Below, piece by piece: positions 15,979 to 23,331 of a stretch of 23,449 bases of DNA (positions are counted from its first letter, which is position 1; every line of letters starts with the position of its first letter). This DNA comes from JAAFHB01 sp038236995. Lineage in GTDB: Bacteria > Bacteroidota > Bacteroidia > Bacteroidales > Prolixibacteraceae. The notes beneath the pieces were generated by a model, which was not told where the DNA came from, ran no database searches, and saw only the letters and a program-made list of their open reading frames with translations. Location: NCBI GenBank assembly GCA_038236995.1, contig JBBRZE010000083.1, positions 1 through 23,449 on the forward strand. Direction: 5' to 3'. A program made the translations under genes and the position numbers.

Positions 15979-16746
15979 TTACTTTTTATGTGTTTGAATT
16001 ATTCTGTCACTGAACTGCTTGTAGATATTTTTTAGTTCAGGGTGATTATTAAGCAGGACCAGGTGTTTATCCATCGTGATTTTATCGTTTCTGTTTGCCG
16101 GACCTGTTTGTGATGAGTCCGGAGATTGTTCAACTATTTTGGATGCCGTTTCGAGGATCAACGGCTTTAGAATTTCGAATCCGATCCCTTTTTCGTGCAA
16201 CAACTCTTCACCGATCTTATAAAGATGATTCACGAAGTTACAGGAAAATACGGCTGCAAGGTGAATCTGTTGTCGTTGCGTAGAATCAAATAGCTTTACA
16301 TTTTGAGAAATAGATTGAGCCAATTCTTTCAATACATTCAGATTTTGAGTTGAATTTGCTTCAATGCAAACCGGTATTTGATCAAAATCAACTTTTTTAT
16401 TGATTGTGAAGGTCTGGAATGGATAAAAGACACCAAAGTTTTTGCAATAGGAGGAAAGAATACTCATCGGGGTGCTTCCTGCCGTATGGACGACCAATGT
16501 GTCCTTCCAGTTGCGTTTTGAGAGTACAGACTCAATTGCAGTGTCAACTACCGCAATAATATAAATATCAGCATCTGAAGATATTAATGATATATCCGTT
16601 GCGTAGGGACATTTCAGTTTCGATGCCAATTCTTCCGCACTTTTTTGTGTACGCGACCAAACCTGCACCAACTGATGTCCTTTTTCTGCCAGCGTCATTC
16701 CAAGCTGAGTGGCAAGATTCCCGGCTCCTATTAAACAAATTCTCAT
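15979..16746 (-). CDS. DUF2520 Rossmann-fold protein
   Basis: A 255-aa predicted NAD(P)-binding protein of the Rossmann-like/DUF2520 family. The N-terminus has the dinucleotide-binding GAGNLATQL (7-15), followed by a strand and WSRTQKSAEELA. A central block reads VVHTAGSTPMSIL and VFYPFQTFT, typical of this family. The C-terminal half is helical and ends with a HLVLLNNHPELKNIY block. The substrate and reaction are not known for this family; it is often encoded next to KdsC-like and Maf genes in Bacteroidota, as here. It is the first gene of the four-gene minus-strand run and diverges from ppdK. Confidence 0.9.
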   Translation of the reverse strand: MRICLIGAGNLATQLGMTLAEKGHQLVQVWSRTQKSAEELASKLKCPYATDISLISSDADIYIIAVVDTAIESVLSKRNWKDTLVVHTAGSTPMSILSSYCKNFGVFYPFQTFTINKKVDFDQIPVCIEANSTQNLNVLKELAQSISQNVKLFDSTQRQQIHLAAVFSCNFVNHLYKIGEELLHEKGIGFEILKPLILETASKIVEQSPDSSQTGPANRNDKITMDKHLVLLNNHPELKNIYKQFSDRIIQTHKK

Positions 16747-16762
16747 TCAGCTTTGTTTTTTA

Positions 16763-16795
16763 CAAAAATATCTTTTAATGATCATTATTCCACAA
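16763..16795 (-). promoter_or_regulatory. Predicted promoter of the DUF2520-HAD-Maf-S46 run
   Basis: On the minus strand TTG (16795-16793) is followed by a 22-nt spacer and TATTTTTG (16770-16763), matching TAnnTTTG. The implied leader is short, about 11 nt before the ATG at 16746. Confidence 0.5.
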
Positions 16796-16896
16796 AAAAT
16801 AACTGAATCGTGATCGTTTGCAATGCAAATTCAGATTAATTAAAAAGATGACTTAAACTGCGCCTACTTTAATCATTAAGAATTTATTAACCTTAA

Positions 16897-16921
16897 ACAG
16901 TTGTAAAATACAAACAACTGT
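16897..16921. promoter_or_regulatory. Inverted repeat upstream of the ppdK promoter
   Basis: ACAGTTGT and ACAACTGT are perfect 8-bp arms separated by 9 bp. The repeat ends 7 bp before the -33 element of ppdK, the usual place for an activator or repressor site. It could also fold as a weak hairpin. Confidence 0.45.
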
Positions 16922-16928
16922 CAATTGA

Positions 16929-16961
16929 TTTGTTCTTTTTCGGAAAATAACTTTAAATTTG
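16929..16961 (+). promoter_or_regulatory. Predicted promoter of ppdK
   Basis: TTTG (16929-16932), a 21-nt spacer and TAAATTTG (16954-16961) match the Bacteroidota promoter. The implied start near 16967 lies about 42 nt before the ATG at 17009, and downstream of the more distal in-frame start at 16925, which argues against that longer frame. Confidence 0.6.
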
Positions 16962-17008
16962 CTTGCCGATTACGAATCAAAAATTATTCTCAAATTAATA
17001 CTTTAATT

Positions 17009-19717
17009 ATGACCAAGTACGTTTACACATTCGGAAATGGACAGGCCGAAGGCGGAGCAGAGATGAAAAATTTGTTGGGAGGAAAGGGAGCCAACCTCGC
17101 GGAGATGAACCTGATCGGAGTTCCGGTTCCTCCGGGTTTTACGATTACTACCGAAGTTTGTACTGCCTTTAATGCAAATGGCAGGTTCGATGCTTTTGAA
17201 ATGATCAGCAAAGAAGTAAAAGCAGCGGTAGCCTATGTTGAAGAATTGACCGGGACCAAATTCGGTTCTAAAGAAAATCCTTGTTTGCTTTCGGTTCGTT
17301 CGGGTGCAAGGGCATCGATGCCTGGCATGATGGATACCATTCTGAACCTTGGTCTGAATGACCTTGCAGTTGAAGGGATTGCAAAGAAATCGGGTAACGA
17401 ACGTTTTGCATGGGATTCATATCGCCGTTTCGTTCAGATGTATGGCGACGTTGTACTGGGTTTGAAGCCTCATAGCAAGGAAGATATTGATCCTTTCGAA
17501 GAGATTATCGAATCAATGAAAGAGGAACTTGGAATTAAACAGGATACTGAATTTACAGTTGCTGATCTTAAGATTCTGGTTCTTAGATTTAAACAGGCTG
17601 TATTAAAGAAAACCCGCAAGGAGTTCCCTACCGATCCATGGGAGCAGTTATGGGGTGCTGTTGGTGCCGTCTTCGAAAGCTGGATGAACGACCGTGCTAT
17701 TTACTATCGCAAACTCAACAATATTCCTGTTGAATGGGGAACTGCCGTAAATGTGCAGGCGATGGTTTTTGGAAACATGGGAAATAACTCAGCAACTGGT
17801 GTAGCTTTTACAAGAGATGCTTCAACAGGCGAAAATATTTTTAATGGAGAATACCTTATCAATGCACAAGGCGAAGATGTTGTGGCCGGTATCCGTACTC
17901 CGCAGGAAATTACCCTCGAGGGATCACACAGATGGGCTGCTCTTCAAAATGTATCCGAAGAGGAACGCGCGGCGAAATTTCCTTCACTCGAAGAGTCGAT
18001 GCCTGTTGCATATGCCGAATTGATGGTGATTCAGCAGAAACTTGAAGACCATTACCATGATATGCAGGATATTGAGTTTACAATTCAGAATGGTAAACTT
18101 TGGTTGCTTCAGACGCGTAACGGAAAACGTACAGGTGCCGCGATGGTGAAGATGGCCGTTGATATGCTTGCTGAAAATTTTATTGATGAAAAGACAGCGT
18201 TGATGCGCGTTGAACCGAACAGACTGGACGAATTACTTCACCCTGTTTTTCAAACGGAAGCACTGCAATCAGCGAAAGTAATTGCGAAAGGGTTGCCGGC
18301 GTCTCCGGGTGCTGCTACAGGTCAGATCATATTCTTCGCTGACGAAGCGGGGAAATTCGAAAATTCGATCCTTGTCCGTATCGAAACATCTCCCGAAGAT
18401 CTCGAAGGGATGGTTATTGCCAGGGGTATTCTTACCGCACGTGGTGGTATGACCTCTCATGCTGCTGTTGTTGCACGTGGAATGGGTAAATGCTGTGTGT
18501 CGGGAGCCGGATCATTGAGGATCGACTACAAAACAAGAACCTGCGAAGCTGCGGGTAAGAAATATAAAGAAGGTGACTGGATTTCGTTGAATGGCTCAAC
18601 CGGGGAAGTTTATGATGGCAAGGTGAAAACGCAGGAAGCCGCTTTGAGTAATGATTTCGCAAAATTGATGGAGCTGTCTGACAAATACACACGCATGAAA
18701 GTGCGTACCAATGCCGATACGCCTAAAGATGCTGCAATCGCCCGTAATTTTGGTGCCAAAGGGATTGGCCTCTGCCGTACCGAGCATATGTTCTTCGAAG
18801 GTGAAAGGATCAAAGCCATGCGCGAAATGATTTTGTCATCTGATGAAAAAGGGCGTAAACTCGCGTTGGCGAAACTATTACCTTATCAGCGCTCCGACTT
18901 CGAAGGTATATTTGAAGCAATGGCAGGATATGGTGTTACAGTTCGTTTGCTTGATCCGCCATTACACGAATTTGTACCTCACCAACAAGCTACCCAAAAA
19001 GAATTGGCTGCGGAGATGGGAATTTCGATCGACCAGATTCGTCAGAAAGTTTCTGAACTGGAAGAGTTTAACCCAATGTTGGGACACCGTGGATGCCGTT
19101 TGGGAATCACCTATCCTGAAATCACCGAGATGCAGGCACGTGCGATCATCGAAGCTGCAATGAATCTGAAAGCCAAAGGTGTTGACGCCCGTCCGGAAAT
19201 TATGGTGCCGTTGATTGGCACAGTTGCCGAATTTAAAAATCAGGCCGACATCATCAATACCACCGCTGAGAAGGTATTTGCAGAACGTGGCGACAGGATC
19301 GATTATCTTGTTGGTACAATGATTGAAGTTCCGCGTGCTGCGCTCACAGCCGAAGGAATCGCCAAAGAGGCACAGTTCTTCTCTTTCGGAACAAACGACC
19401 TTACGCAAATGACGATGGGATTCTCGCGCGACGATGCCGGTAAATTCTTACCTGCTTACCTCGAAAAAGGAATCCTTAAACAAGATCCTTTCCAGGTACT
19501 CGATCGTCATGGTGTTGGCCAGTTAATTGAAATGGCTGTTACCAAAGGCCGTTCAACACGCCCCGATATCAAATTGGGAATCTGCGGCGAACATGGTGGC
19601 GAACCAAGCTCTGTTGAGTTCTGCGATGGTGTTGGACTCGACTATGTAAGCTGTTCTCCGTTCCGCGTACCAATCGCAAGACTGGCCGCAGCACAGGCAA
19701 ATCTTAAAAAGCAATAA
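17009..19717 (+). CDS. ppdK: Pyruvate, phosphate dikinase
   Basis: Interconverts pyruvate + ATP + Pi and PEP + AMP + PPi at the pyruvate/PEP node. The 902-aa chain has the N-terminal nucleotide-binding domain (NLLGGKGANLAEM near 20-32; SVRSGARASMPGMMDT; a LLQTRNGKRTG end). The central phosphohistidine domain has GGMTSHAAVVARG with His484. The C-terminal PEP/pyruvate TIM barrel has TMIEVPRAAL, SFGTNDLTQ and ICGEHGGEP with the catalytic Cys859. All catalytic residues are present. The frame is open from 16925, but the ATG at 17009 starts the conserved MTKYVYTFG and follows the predicted promoter. It is monocistronic, with a strong terminator. Confidence 0.97.
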   Translation: MTKYVYTFGNGQAEGGAEMKNLLGGKGANLAEMNLIGVPVPPGFTITTEVCTAFNANGRFDAFEMISKEVKAAVAYVEELTGTKFGSKENPCLLSVRSGARASMPGMMDTILNLGLNDLAVEGIAKKSGNERFAWDSYRRFVQMYGDVVLGLKPHSKEDIDPFEEIIESMKEELGIKQDTEFTVADLKILVLRFKQAVLKKTRKEFPTDPWEQLWGAVGAVFESWMNDRAIYYRKLNNIPVEWGTAVNVQAMVFGNMGNNSATGVAFTRDASTGENIFNGEYLINAQGEDVVAGIRTPQEITLEGSHRWAALQNVSEEERAAKFPSLEESMPVAYAELMVIQQKLEDHYHDMQDIEFTIQNGKLWLLQTRNGKRTGAAMVKMAVDMLAENFIDEKTALMRVEPNRLDELLHPVFQTEALQSAKVIAKGLPASPGAATGQIIFFADEAGKFENSILVRIETSPEDLEGMVIARGILTARGGMTSHAAVVARGMGKCCVSGAGSLRIDYKTRTCEAAGKKYKEGDWISLNGSTGEVYDGKVKTQEAALSNDFAKLMELSDKYTRMKVRTNADTPKDAAIARNFGAKGIGLCRTEHMFFEGERIKAMREMILSSDEKGRKLALAKLLPYQRSDFEGIFEAMAGYGVTVRLLDPPLHEFVPHQQATQKELAAEMGISIDQIRQKVSELEEFNPMLGHRGCRLGITYPEITEMQARAIIEAAMNLKAKGVDARPEIMVPLIGTVAEFKNQADIINTTAEKVFAERGDRIDYLVGTMIEVPRAALTAEGIAKEAQFFSFGTNDLTQMTMGFSRDDAGKFLPAYLEKGILKQDPFQVLDRHGVGQLIEMAVTKGRSTRPDIKLGICGEHGGEPSSVEFCDGVGLDYVSCSPFRVPIARLAAAQANLKKQ

Positions 19718-19738
19718 GCTTATTTTGAAACAGATAAT

Positions 19739-19764
19739 AAAAAAGGTGCGAAAGCACCTTTTTT
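19739..19764 (+). terminator. Rho-independent terminator of ppdK
   Basis: AAAAAAGGTGC-GAAA-GCACCTTTTTT is an 11-bp stem with a GNRA tetraloop, ending in a T run, 22 bp after the ppdK stop. Confidence 0.9.
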
Positions 19765-19786
19765 TATGCCCGATTGGATAGGTTTG

Positions 19787-19943
19787 GCAAAAGAAAGACG
19801 GAGAGTTGGTGATTTCGAGGAATGGAAAAATTGTAAGGGTAAAAGCCAGGGATTTAAAAAAGTAAACCTTCACTTCTACAATAAGTTTATCCTCATTTGC
19901 TTTTGCTTATTGAAAATCGCTGTTGTTCTCATCTTTCCGCTGT
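19787..19943 (+). repeat. 157-bp direct repeat, copy 1
   Basis: Aligns without gaps to 20912-21068 at an offset of 1125 bp with 7 mismatches (about 95.5% identity). It contains the 3' half of a small gene (see 19788-19865) plus 78 bp downstream. It begins 23 bp after the ppdK terminator. Confidence 0.93.
19788..19865 (+). pseudogene. 3' remnant of the zeta-partner small gene
   Basis: The last 25 codons and stop of a gene homologous to the one at 20829-20990. It reads QKKDGELVISRNGKI and continues to a shared VKARDLKK end. An in-frame TAG at 19779-19781 closes the frame just upstream and no start is available. Of four differences from the intact copy within the codons, three are synonymous. 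This suggests the two copies diverged while both were still functional genes, and this one lost its 5' half and any toxin partner later. Confidence 0.8.
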
Positions 19944-20060
19944 GTTATAAATACTATTACACAGAGTTCCACAGAGTTTTTCACAGCGTTACATAGGGGA
20001 AACTTCATTCCTTCATTGTAATAATCTAACCGTGTAAATACTGCTGTATTAATTCCGCTT

Positions 20061-20100
20061 GATTGGAAATCGCGGAACCCGGGTGATGCGATTTTCAATC
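20061..20100. other. 13-bp hairpin (one G-U) with 14-nt loop
   Basis: GATTGGAAATCGC (20061-20073) pairs with GCGATTTTCAATC (20088-20100), with one G-U pair if transcribed. The loop contains the small palindrome ACCCGGGT. No gene explains it; it could be a REP-like element or a structured RNA. Confidence 0.4.
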
Positions 20101-20137
20101 GTATATTAAACCCCGCGTTTAATATTGTCAATTGTAG

Positions 20138-20158
20138 AGACAAGGCATTGCCTTGTCT
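20138..20158. repeat. Short palindromic element, REP-like
   Basis: AGACAAGGC-ATT-GCCTTGTCT is a 9-bp perfect stem in an intergenic region. It resembles small dispersed 'GTAGAGAC...GTCTC' palindromes I know from Bacteroidota genomes; dispersal cannot be shown from one window. Confidence 0.4.
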
Positions 20159-20243
20159 TTTCAACTGCAATGGCTTAAACCAAAAGACTATTTACCCCAA
20201 ATATTTGCAATTAATAATCATCATTCACCCTGATAAATATGCT

Positions 20244-20251
20244 TATCTTTG
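20244..20251 (+). promoter_or_regulatory. Possible -7 element of the zeta-like cassette
   Basis: TATCTTTG matches TAnnTTTG and lies 15 bp before the ATG at 20266. No properly spaced TTG is visible. Confidence 0.4.
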
Positions 20252-20265
20252 GATAAAAATAATTG

Positions 20266-20832
20266 ATGGCGAATCTTTACATTATATCAGGATGCAATGG
20301 TGCGGGATAAACCACCGCTTCTTATTCGGTTCTTCCTGATATGCTTAATTGTAAGGAGTTTGTTAATGCAGATGAGATTGCTAAAGGTCTTTCTCCATTT
20401 CAGCCTGATCAAGTTGCCATTGAAGCTGGTAGGATCATGTTAAGAAGGATAAGAGATCTGCTAAATCACAAAGCTGATTTTGCATTCGAAACTACTTTGG
20501 CAACTAAAAGTTATGCGCAATTTATTCGTGAGGCACAGGCAAAAGGTTATTTTGTGACGTTGGTTTATTTTTGGCTAAATTCACCTGAACTTGCAATTGA
20601 ACGTGTTAAAACTCGCGTAAACTCAGGTGGCCATGATATTCCGGTTGATACTATTCGGCGCAGGTACAATGCTGGAATTGTGAATCTTTCGAAGTTATAT
20701 CTGCCAATTTGTGATTACTGGATGATTATCGATAATTCGGAGCCGCCATTTCAGATTATTGCCGAAGGATTTAGAATCGAAAGTATTGAGATAAATAATA
20801 CGATCACTTACAACCAAATCATAAAACGATGA
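20266..20832 (+). pseudogene. Zeta-toxin-like P-loop kinase, nonsense codon at the Walker A lysine
   Basis: Zeta-toxin-family kinase-like gene of 189 codons. From the ATG at 20266 it reads MANLYIISGCNGAG, then TAA (20308-20310), then TTASYSVLPDM and an uninterrupted frame to 20832. The family Walker A is G-x-N-G-A-G-K-T, so the stop sits exactly on the essential lysine codon (AAA to TAA is one base). Downstream motifs look intact: NADEIA, FAFETTL with the acidic residue, and RVKTRV and IRRRYN with arginines. An ATG at 20341 could yield a 163-aa product, but without the P-loop it should be inactive. It overlaps the next gene by ATGA. The single lesion points to recent inactivation, or a sequencing error. 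Confidence 0.85.
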
Positions 20833-20990
20833 CAAAGGAAGATGTAAAAGATTTGCGCGCTAAGATATTAAAGGGAATAGAATTAGCTTACATCCGATTA
20901 TTGCTTGCAAAGCAAAAGGAAGACGGAGAGCTGGTGATCTCGAGGAATGGAAAAATCGTAAGGGTAAAAGCCAGGGATTTAAAAAAGTAA
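20829..20990 (+). CDS. Small partner protein of the zeta-like gene (putative antitoxin)
   Basis: A 53-aa basic protein beginning MTKEDVKDLRAKILKGIEL and ending in VKARDLKK. Its ATG overlaps the stop of the zeta-like gene (ATGA at 20829-20832), so the two are translationally coupled. I recognise no named domain; the first half looks helical (DLRAKILKGIELAYIRLLLAKQ) and the second may form strands (GELVISRNGKIVRV). An antitoxin or accessory role is inferred from the coupling. Its last 25 codons are repeated upstream at 19788-19865 with one amino-acid change (E to K). It is intact although its partner carries a nonsense codon. Confidence 0.7.
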   Translation: MTKEDVKDLRAKILKGIELAYIRLLLAKQKEDGELVISRNGKIVRVKARDLKK

Positions 20991-21068
20991 ACCTTCACTT
21001 CTACAATAAGTTTATCCTCATTTACTTTTGCTTATTGAAAATCTCCGTTGTTCTCATCTTTCCGCTGT
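20912..21068 (+). repeat. 157-bp direct repeat, copy 2
   Basis: Gap-free match to 19787-19943 with 7 mismatches. It spans the 3' half of the small partner gene and the 78 bp after its stop. Together the copies bracket the zeta-like pseudogene. Confidence 0.93.
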
Positions 21069-21331
21069 TTAATAAGATGATGTCAATCCTCCGGCTACGC
21101 AAAAACGGTTTAAAATTGATTTTCCAATCCCGTTAGGGATAAGATGTGGGTAGAAAATAAATGGAAATGCAGGGTTCCGTCCCGGCTGCGACGGAATATC
21201 AGGTCTCATTCCTCAATTCCCAAATAAAGAGCGCCGGAGCATTGCCCTGGCGCTTGGTGGTCAAAAAGATTCGTAATGTTCAGAACCCGGCACGTTTCCG
21301 ATTATTTGTAATCTCTGGCCATATCTATTCA
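21069..21331. other. Intergenic remnant region with hairpins
   Basis: 263 bp without a gene. It contains a stretch around 21127-21165 (CCCGTTAGGGATAAGATG and the following GGGTAGAAAATAAA) like decayed dispersed elements I associate with Bacteroidota intergenic DNA; this is from memory. It also has a 7-bp hairpin TTCCGTC/GACGGAA (21175-21196). Confidence 0.35.
21230..21254 (-). terminator. Likely terminator of the 313-aa gene
   Basis: AGCGCC and GGCGCT arms, extended inside by GG/CC with a bulge, lie about 80 bp after the stop of the minus-strand gene. On the minus strand CTTTATTTG follows. The T tract is imperfect. Confidence 0.45.
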
Positions 21332-22273
21332 CTATAACCGCTCCATCCCGATATTAAACCGGGTGGTTTCGCCATCGACAACAAAAAGTTGTATGGTCTG
21401 ATCTTTAAAACCTATTTTCTGAACACTTACCGTATAAGCGCTTTCAGATAATTTATCAATCCTGATATTTCCTTTTGCTGTACTGGTTTTAACAACCGGC
21501 TTTGCTAGTCCTGCCCCGGCAGCTTTCATTTGGGTGTAGTTGTCTGCCGTAAAGATAAAGGTAACACCCTTGATCGGAACGCCTGTCCCGGCAAGTACTA
21601 CATTTCCCAGGACTGAATTTTTGGAACTCCCTGAACTTTTAATGATTCGGGCCGATTTATACAGGTTGTAAAAATCTGGACTTGCAGTTTTGAATAGCTC
21701 AATATCCAGATCCAGTCGCTTCGCCATCAGCGCATCGGTTTCTTTAAACCCTTTTACAAGATTCGCAGTGGCATTTTTGGTTGCCAGATTAGCCGATGCA
21801 GGCTTCGCCGATATCGCCTGGAAGTCGTTAATCGCTGTTTGAAATTCTGTAATTGTAGCTGAAGTTACATCATAACCGGCAATTTTGTCAGCATTTGAAT
21901 TGGCTACAGCAAAAATTGTATTGCAAATACCTACCAAATTGTTGTCCCTTGCCCGCTTAATTTTCGTAGGCAGGAATTGCACACTCCGCGACAACTCCAG
22001 ATCGTTAACCGCATTGGCATACGATTGTATGCGGTTGGCGATGAAAAAGGCCTTCTCTGTCATATTGTTTCGTATGACTACTTTGTTCGCGATAATTCCG
22101 CTTGTGATCGATAGCTGGGCATCCCTGTATTGTTCGATCATTGGGACCATCGTTTTCCAAAGGTTGTAGGTGGCTGCGAATACAGCATTCGTTACCCATT
22201 CCGATTTATGGTTTTCACAAATAGTAAGAACCAAGTGGTACATTTGCAGTTTTTCATCCTGATGTGAATTCAT
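21332..22273 (-). CDS. Unrecognised protein with C-terminal CarboxypepD_reg-like domain
   Basis: A 313-aa protein I cannot assign to a named family. Residues 1 to about 215 are mostly helical by composition (YHLVLTICENHKSEW, NLWKTMVPMIEQYRDAQ, TEKAFFIANRIQSYANAV). Residues about 220-313 resemble a carboxypeptidase-regulatory-like beta-sandwich: VLGNVVLAGTGVPIKGVTF, then KGNIRIDKLSESAYTVSVQKIGF, then a DGETTRFNIGMERL end. No signal peptide or membrane segment is visible, which is odd because this beta-sandwich is usually on exported proteins. The start at 22273 is the first ATG; no TAnnTTTG promoter was found upstream. It sits beside a minisatellite array. Function unknown. Confidence 0.8.
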   Translation of the reverse strand: MNSHQDEKLQMYHLVLTICENHKSEWVTNAVFAATYNLWKTMVPMIEQYRDAQLSITSGIIANKVVIRNNMTEKAFFIANRIQSYANAVNDLELSRSVQFLPTKIKRARDNNLVGICNTIFAVANSNADKIAGYDVTSATITEFQTAINDFQAISAKPASANLATKNATANLVKGFKETDALMAKRLDLDIELFKTASPDFYNLYKSARIIKSSGSSKNSVLGNVVLAGTGVPIKGVTFIFTADNYTQMKAAGAGLAKPVVKTSTAKGNIRIDKLSESAYTVSVQKIGFKDQTIQLFVVDGETTRFNIGMERL

Positions 22274-22719
22274 AAAAAAAAGAATTAAAGTTTAAATAAA
22301 TAATTAAGGTGAACTATTTTATAGTAAATATTTCTAATAGAACATTGAACCTAAAAACTTCTTTTCTAAAGAATAATGAATGCTGTTTTTATTTTAATAT
22401 TGGTTTTTTATTGTTGAAACGGAGGATGTGAAAAAAGGTTACTATTTTCTTCGATTAAATTATGAAATTTTTTCAGCTGGGCTTTTTTTACCTGAAACAT
22501 TTACTAAGACGGATTAAATTTGATGAAAAACCAAGGATGCTGTGCTTCGCAAACACGAAAGAAGAGAGGAAGCTTCGATATCTGCAGGCAAATGTATCGT
22601 ACCGGCCGGGACGGTTTTCTGCAATTCAATCTGTTTTCTACTCCCGTCCCATCCCGCACGGAATCTCCCCGCATTCTCCCTTGTTGCGGTCAAATTGCAC
22701 GCCGATTCGTTTTAGCAGC
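22274..22719. other. AT-rich gene-less stretch leading into the minisatellite
   Basis: 446 bp in which I find no supportable gene. The first 170 bp are very AT-rich and may hold the promoter of the minus-strand 313-aa gene. A partial copy of the long minisatellite segment (AAATTGCACGCCGATTCG onward) occupies about 22692-22719. Short open frames here end inside the repeats and look spurious. Confidence 0.5.
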
Positions 22720-23195
22720 CATTGTAACGCTAAAACTTGTCATTGTAACGGGTAAATTGCACGCCGATTCGTTTCAGCAGCCATTGTAACGCCAAAACTT
22801 GTCATTGTAACGGGAAAACTTGTCATTGTAACGGGTAAATTGCACGCCGATTCGTTTCAGCAGCCATTGTAACGCCAAAACTTGTCATTGTAACGGGAAA
22901 ACTTGCCATTGTAACGGGTAAATTGCACGCCGATTCGTTTCAGCAGCCATTGTAACGCCAAAACTTGTCATTGTAACGGGAAAACTTGTCATTGTAACGG
23001 GTAAATTGCACGCCGATTCGTTTCAGCAGCCATTGTAACACCAAAACTTGTCATTGTAACGGGTAAAATGGTCATTGTAACGCGAAAACTTGTCATTGTA
23101 ACGGGAAAACTTGTCATTGTAACGAGAAAACTTGTCATTGTAACGCGAAAACTTGCCATTGTAACTGAAAAAGCGGCCATTGTAATGAAATGTCG
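22720..23195. repeat. Higher-order minisatellite with 19 CATTGTAA iterations
   Basis: CATTGTAA starts at 22720, 22741, 22782, 22803, 22824, 22865, 22886, 22907, 22948, 22969, 22990, 23031 and then every 21 bp to 23178. Two unit types are present: a 21-bp unit (CATTGTAACGGGAAAACTTGT and variants) and a 41-bp unit carrying the GCACGCCGATTCGTTTCAGC segment. From 22741 they form an 83-bp higher-order unit (41+21+21) repeated three times, then a fourth 41-bp unit and a run of 21-bp units that decays at the end. The 83-bp period is not a multiple of three, so the array as a whole is not coding. Confidence 0.92.
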
Positions 23196-23331
23196 TTTAG
23201 TTGAGGTCGTTCATTTTAACGCTATAAGAGTTCTCCTAAAATACAAAGGCAATAAAAACAAATTATCTGCTGATGCAACAGAACTGTTCGGGGCAACACC
23301 TACGGAGTTGATTTAGCATCATATTCACTTT

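Larger units (their letters stand above)
19944..20265. other. Intergenic region with two hairpins before the zeta-like pseudogene
   Basis: No gene is visible. It holds a CACAGAG-rich stretch (19960-19990), a long hairpin at 20061-20100, a short palindromic element at 20138-20158, and a likely -7 element at 20244-20251. Confidence 0.5.

Noticed and set aside
19766..19996. Plus-strand 76-codon frame after the ppdK terminator
   Set aside because: It reads the 157-bp repeat in a different frame from the conserved small gene and starts inside the terminator T run.
21127..21165. Possible insertion-sequence remnant
   Set aside because: Only a short familiar-looking stretch; no transposase fragment or terminal inverted repeats could be shown.
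22462..22789. Two overlapping plus-strand open frames
   Set aside because: Both run into the minisatellite, have no recognisable domain, and their ends are set by the repeat.
22989..23180. Minus-strand 63-codon frame of x-V-T-M-T-S-F repeats
   Set aside because: Reads only through the 21-bp units and part of a 41-bp unit that breaks frame elsewhere; no leader or neighbour supports it.
22720..23195. CRISPR array
   Set aside because: The segments between CATTGTAAC copies are themselves repeated and short (12-32 bp), with no unique spacers and no cas genes nearby.
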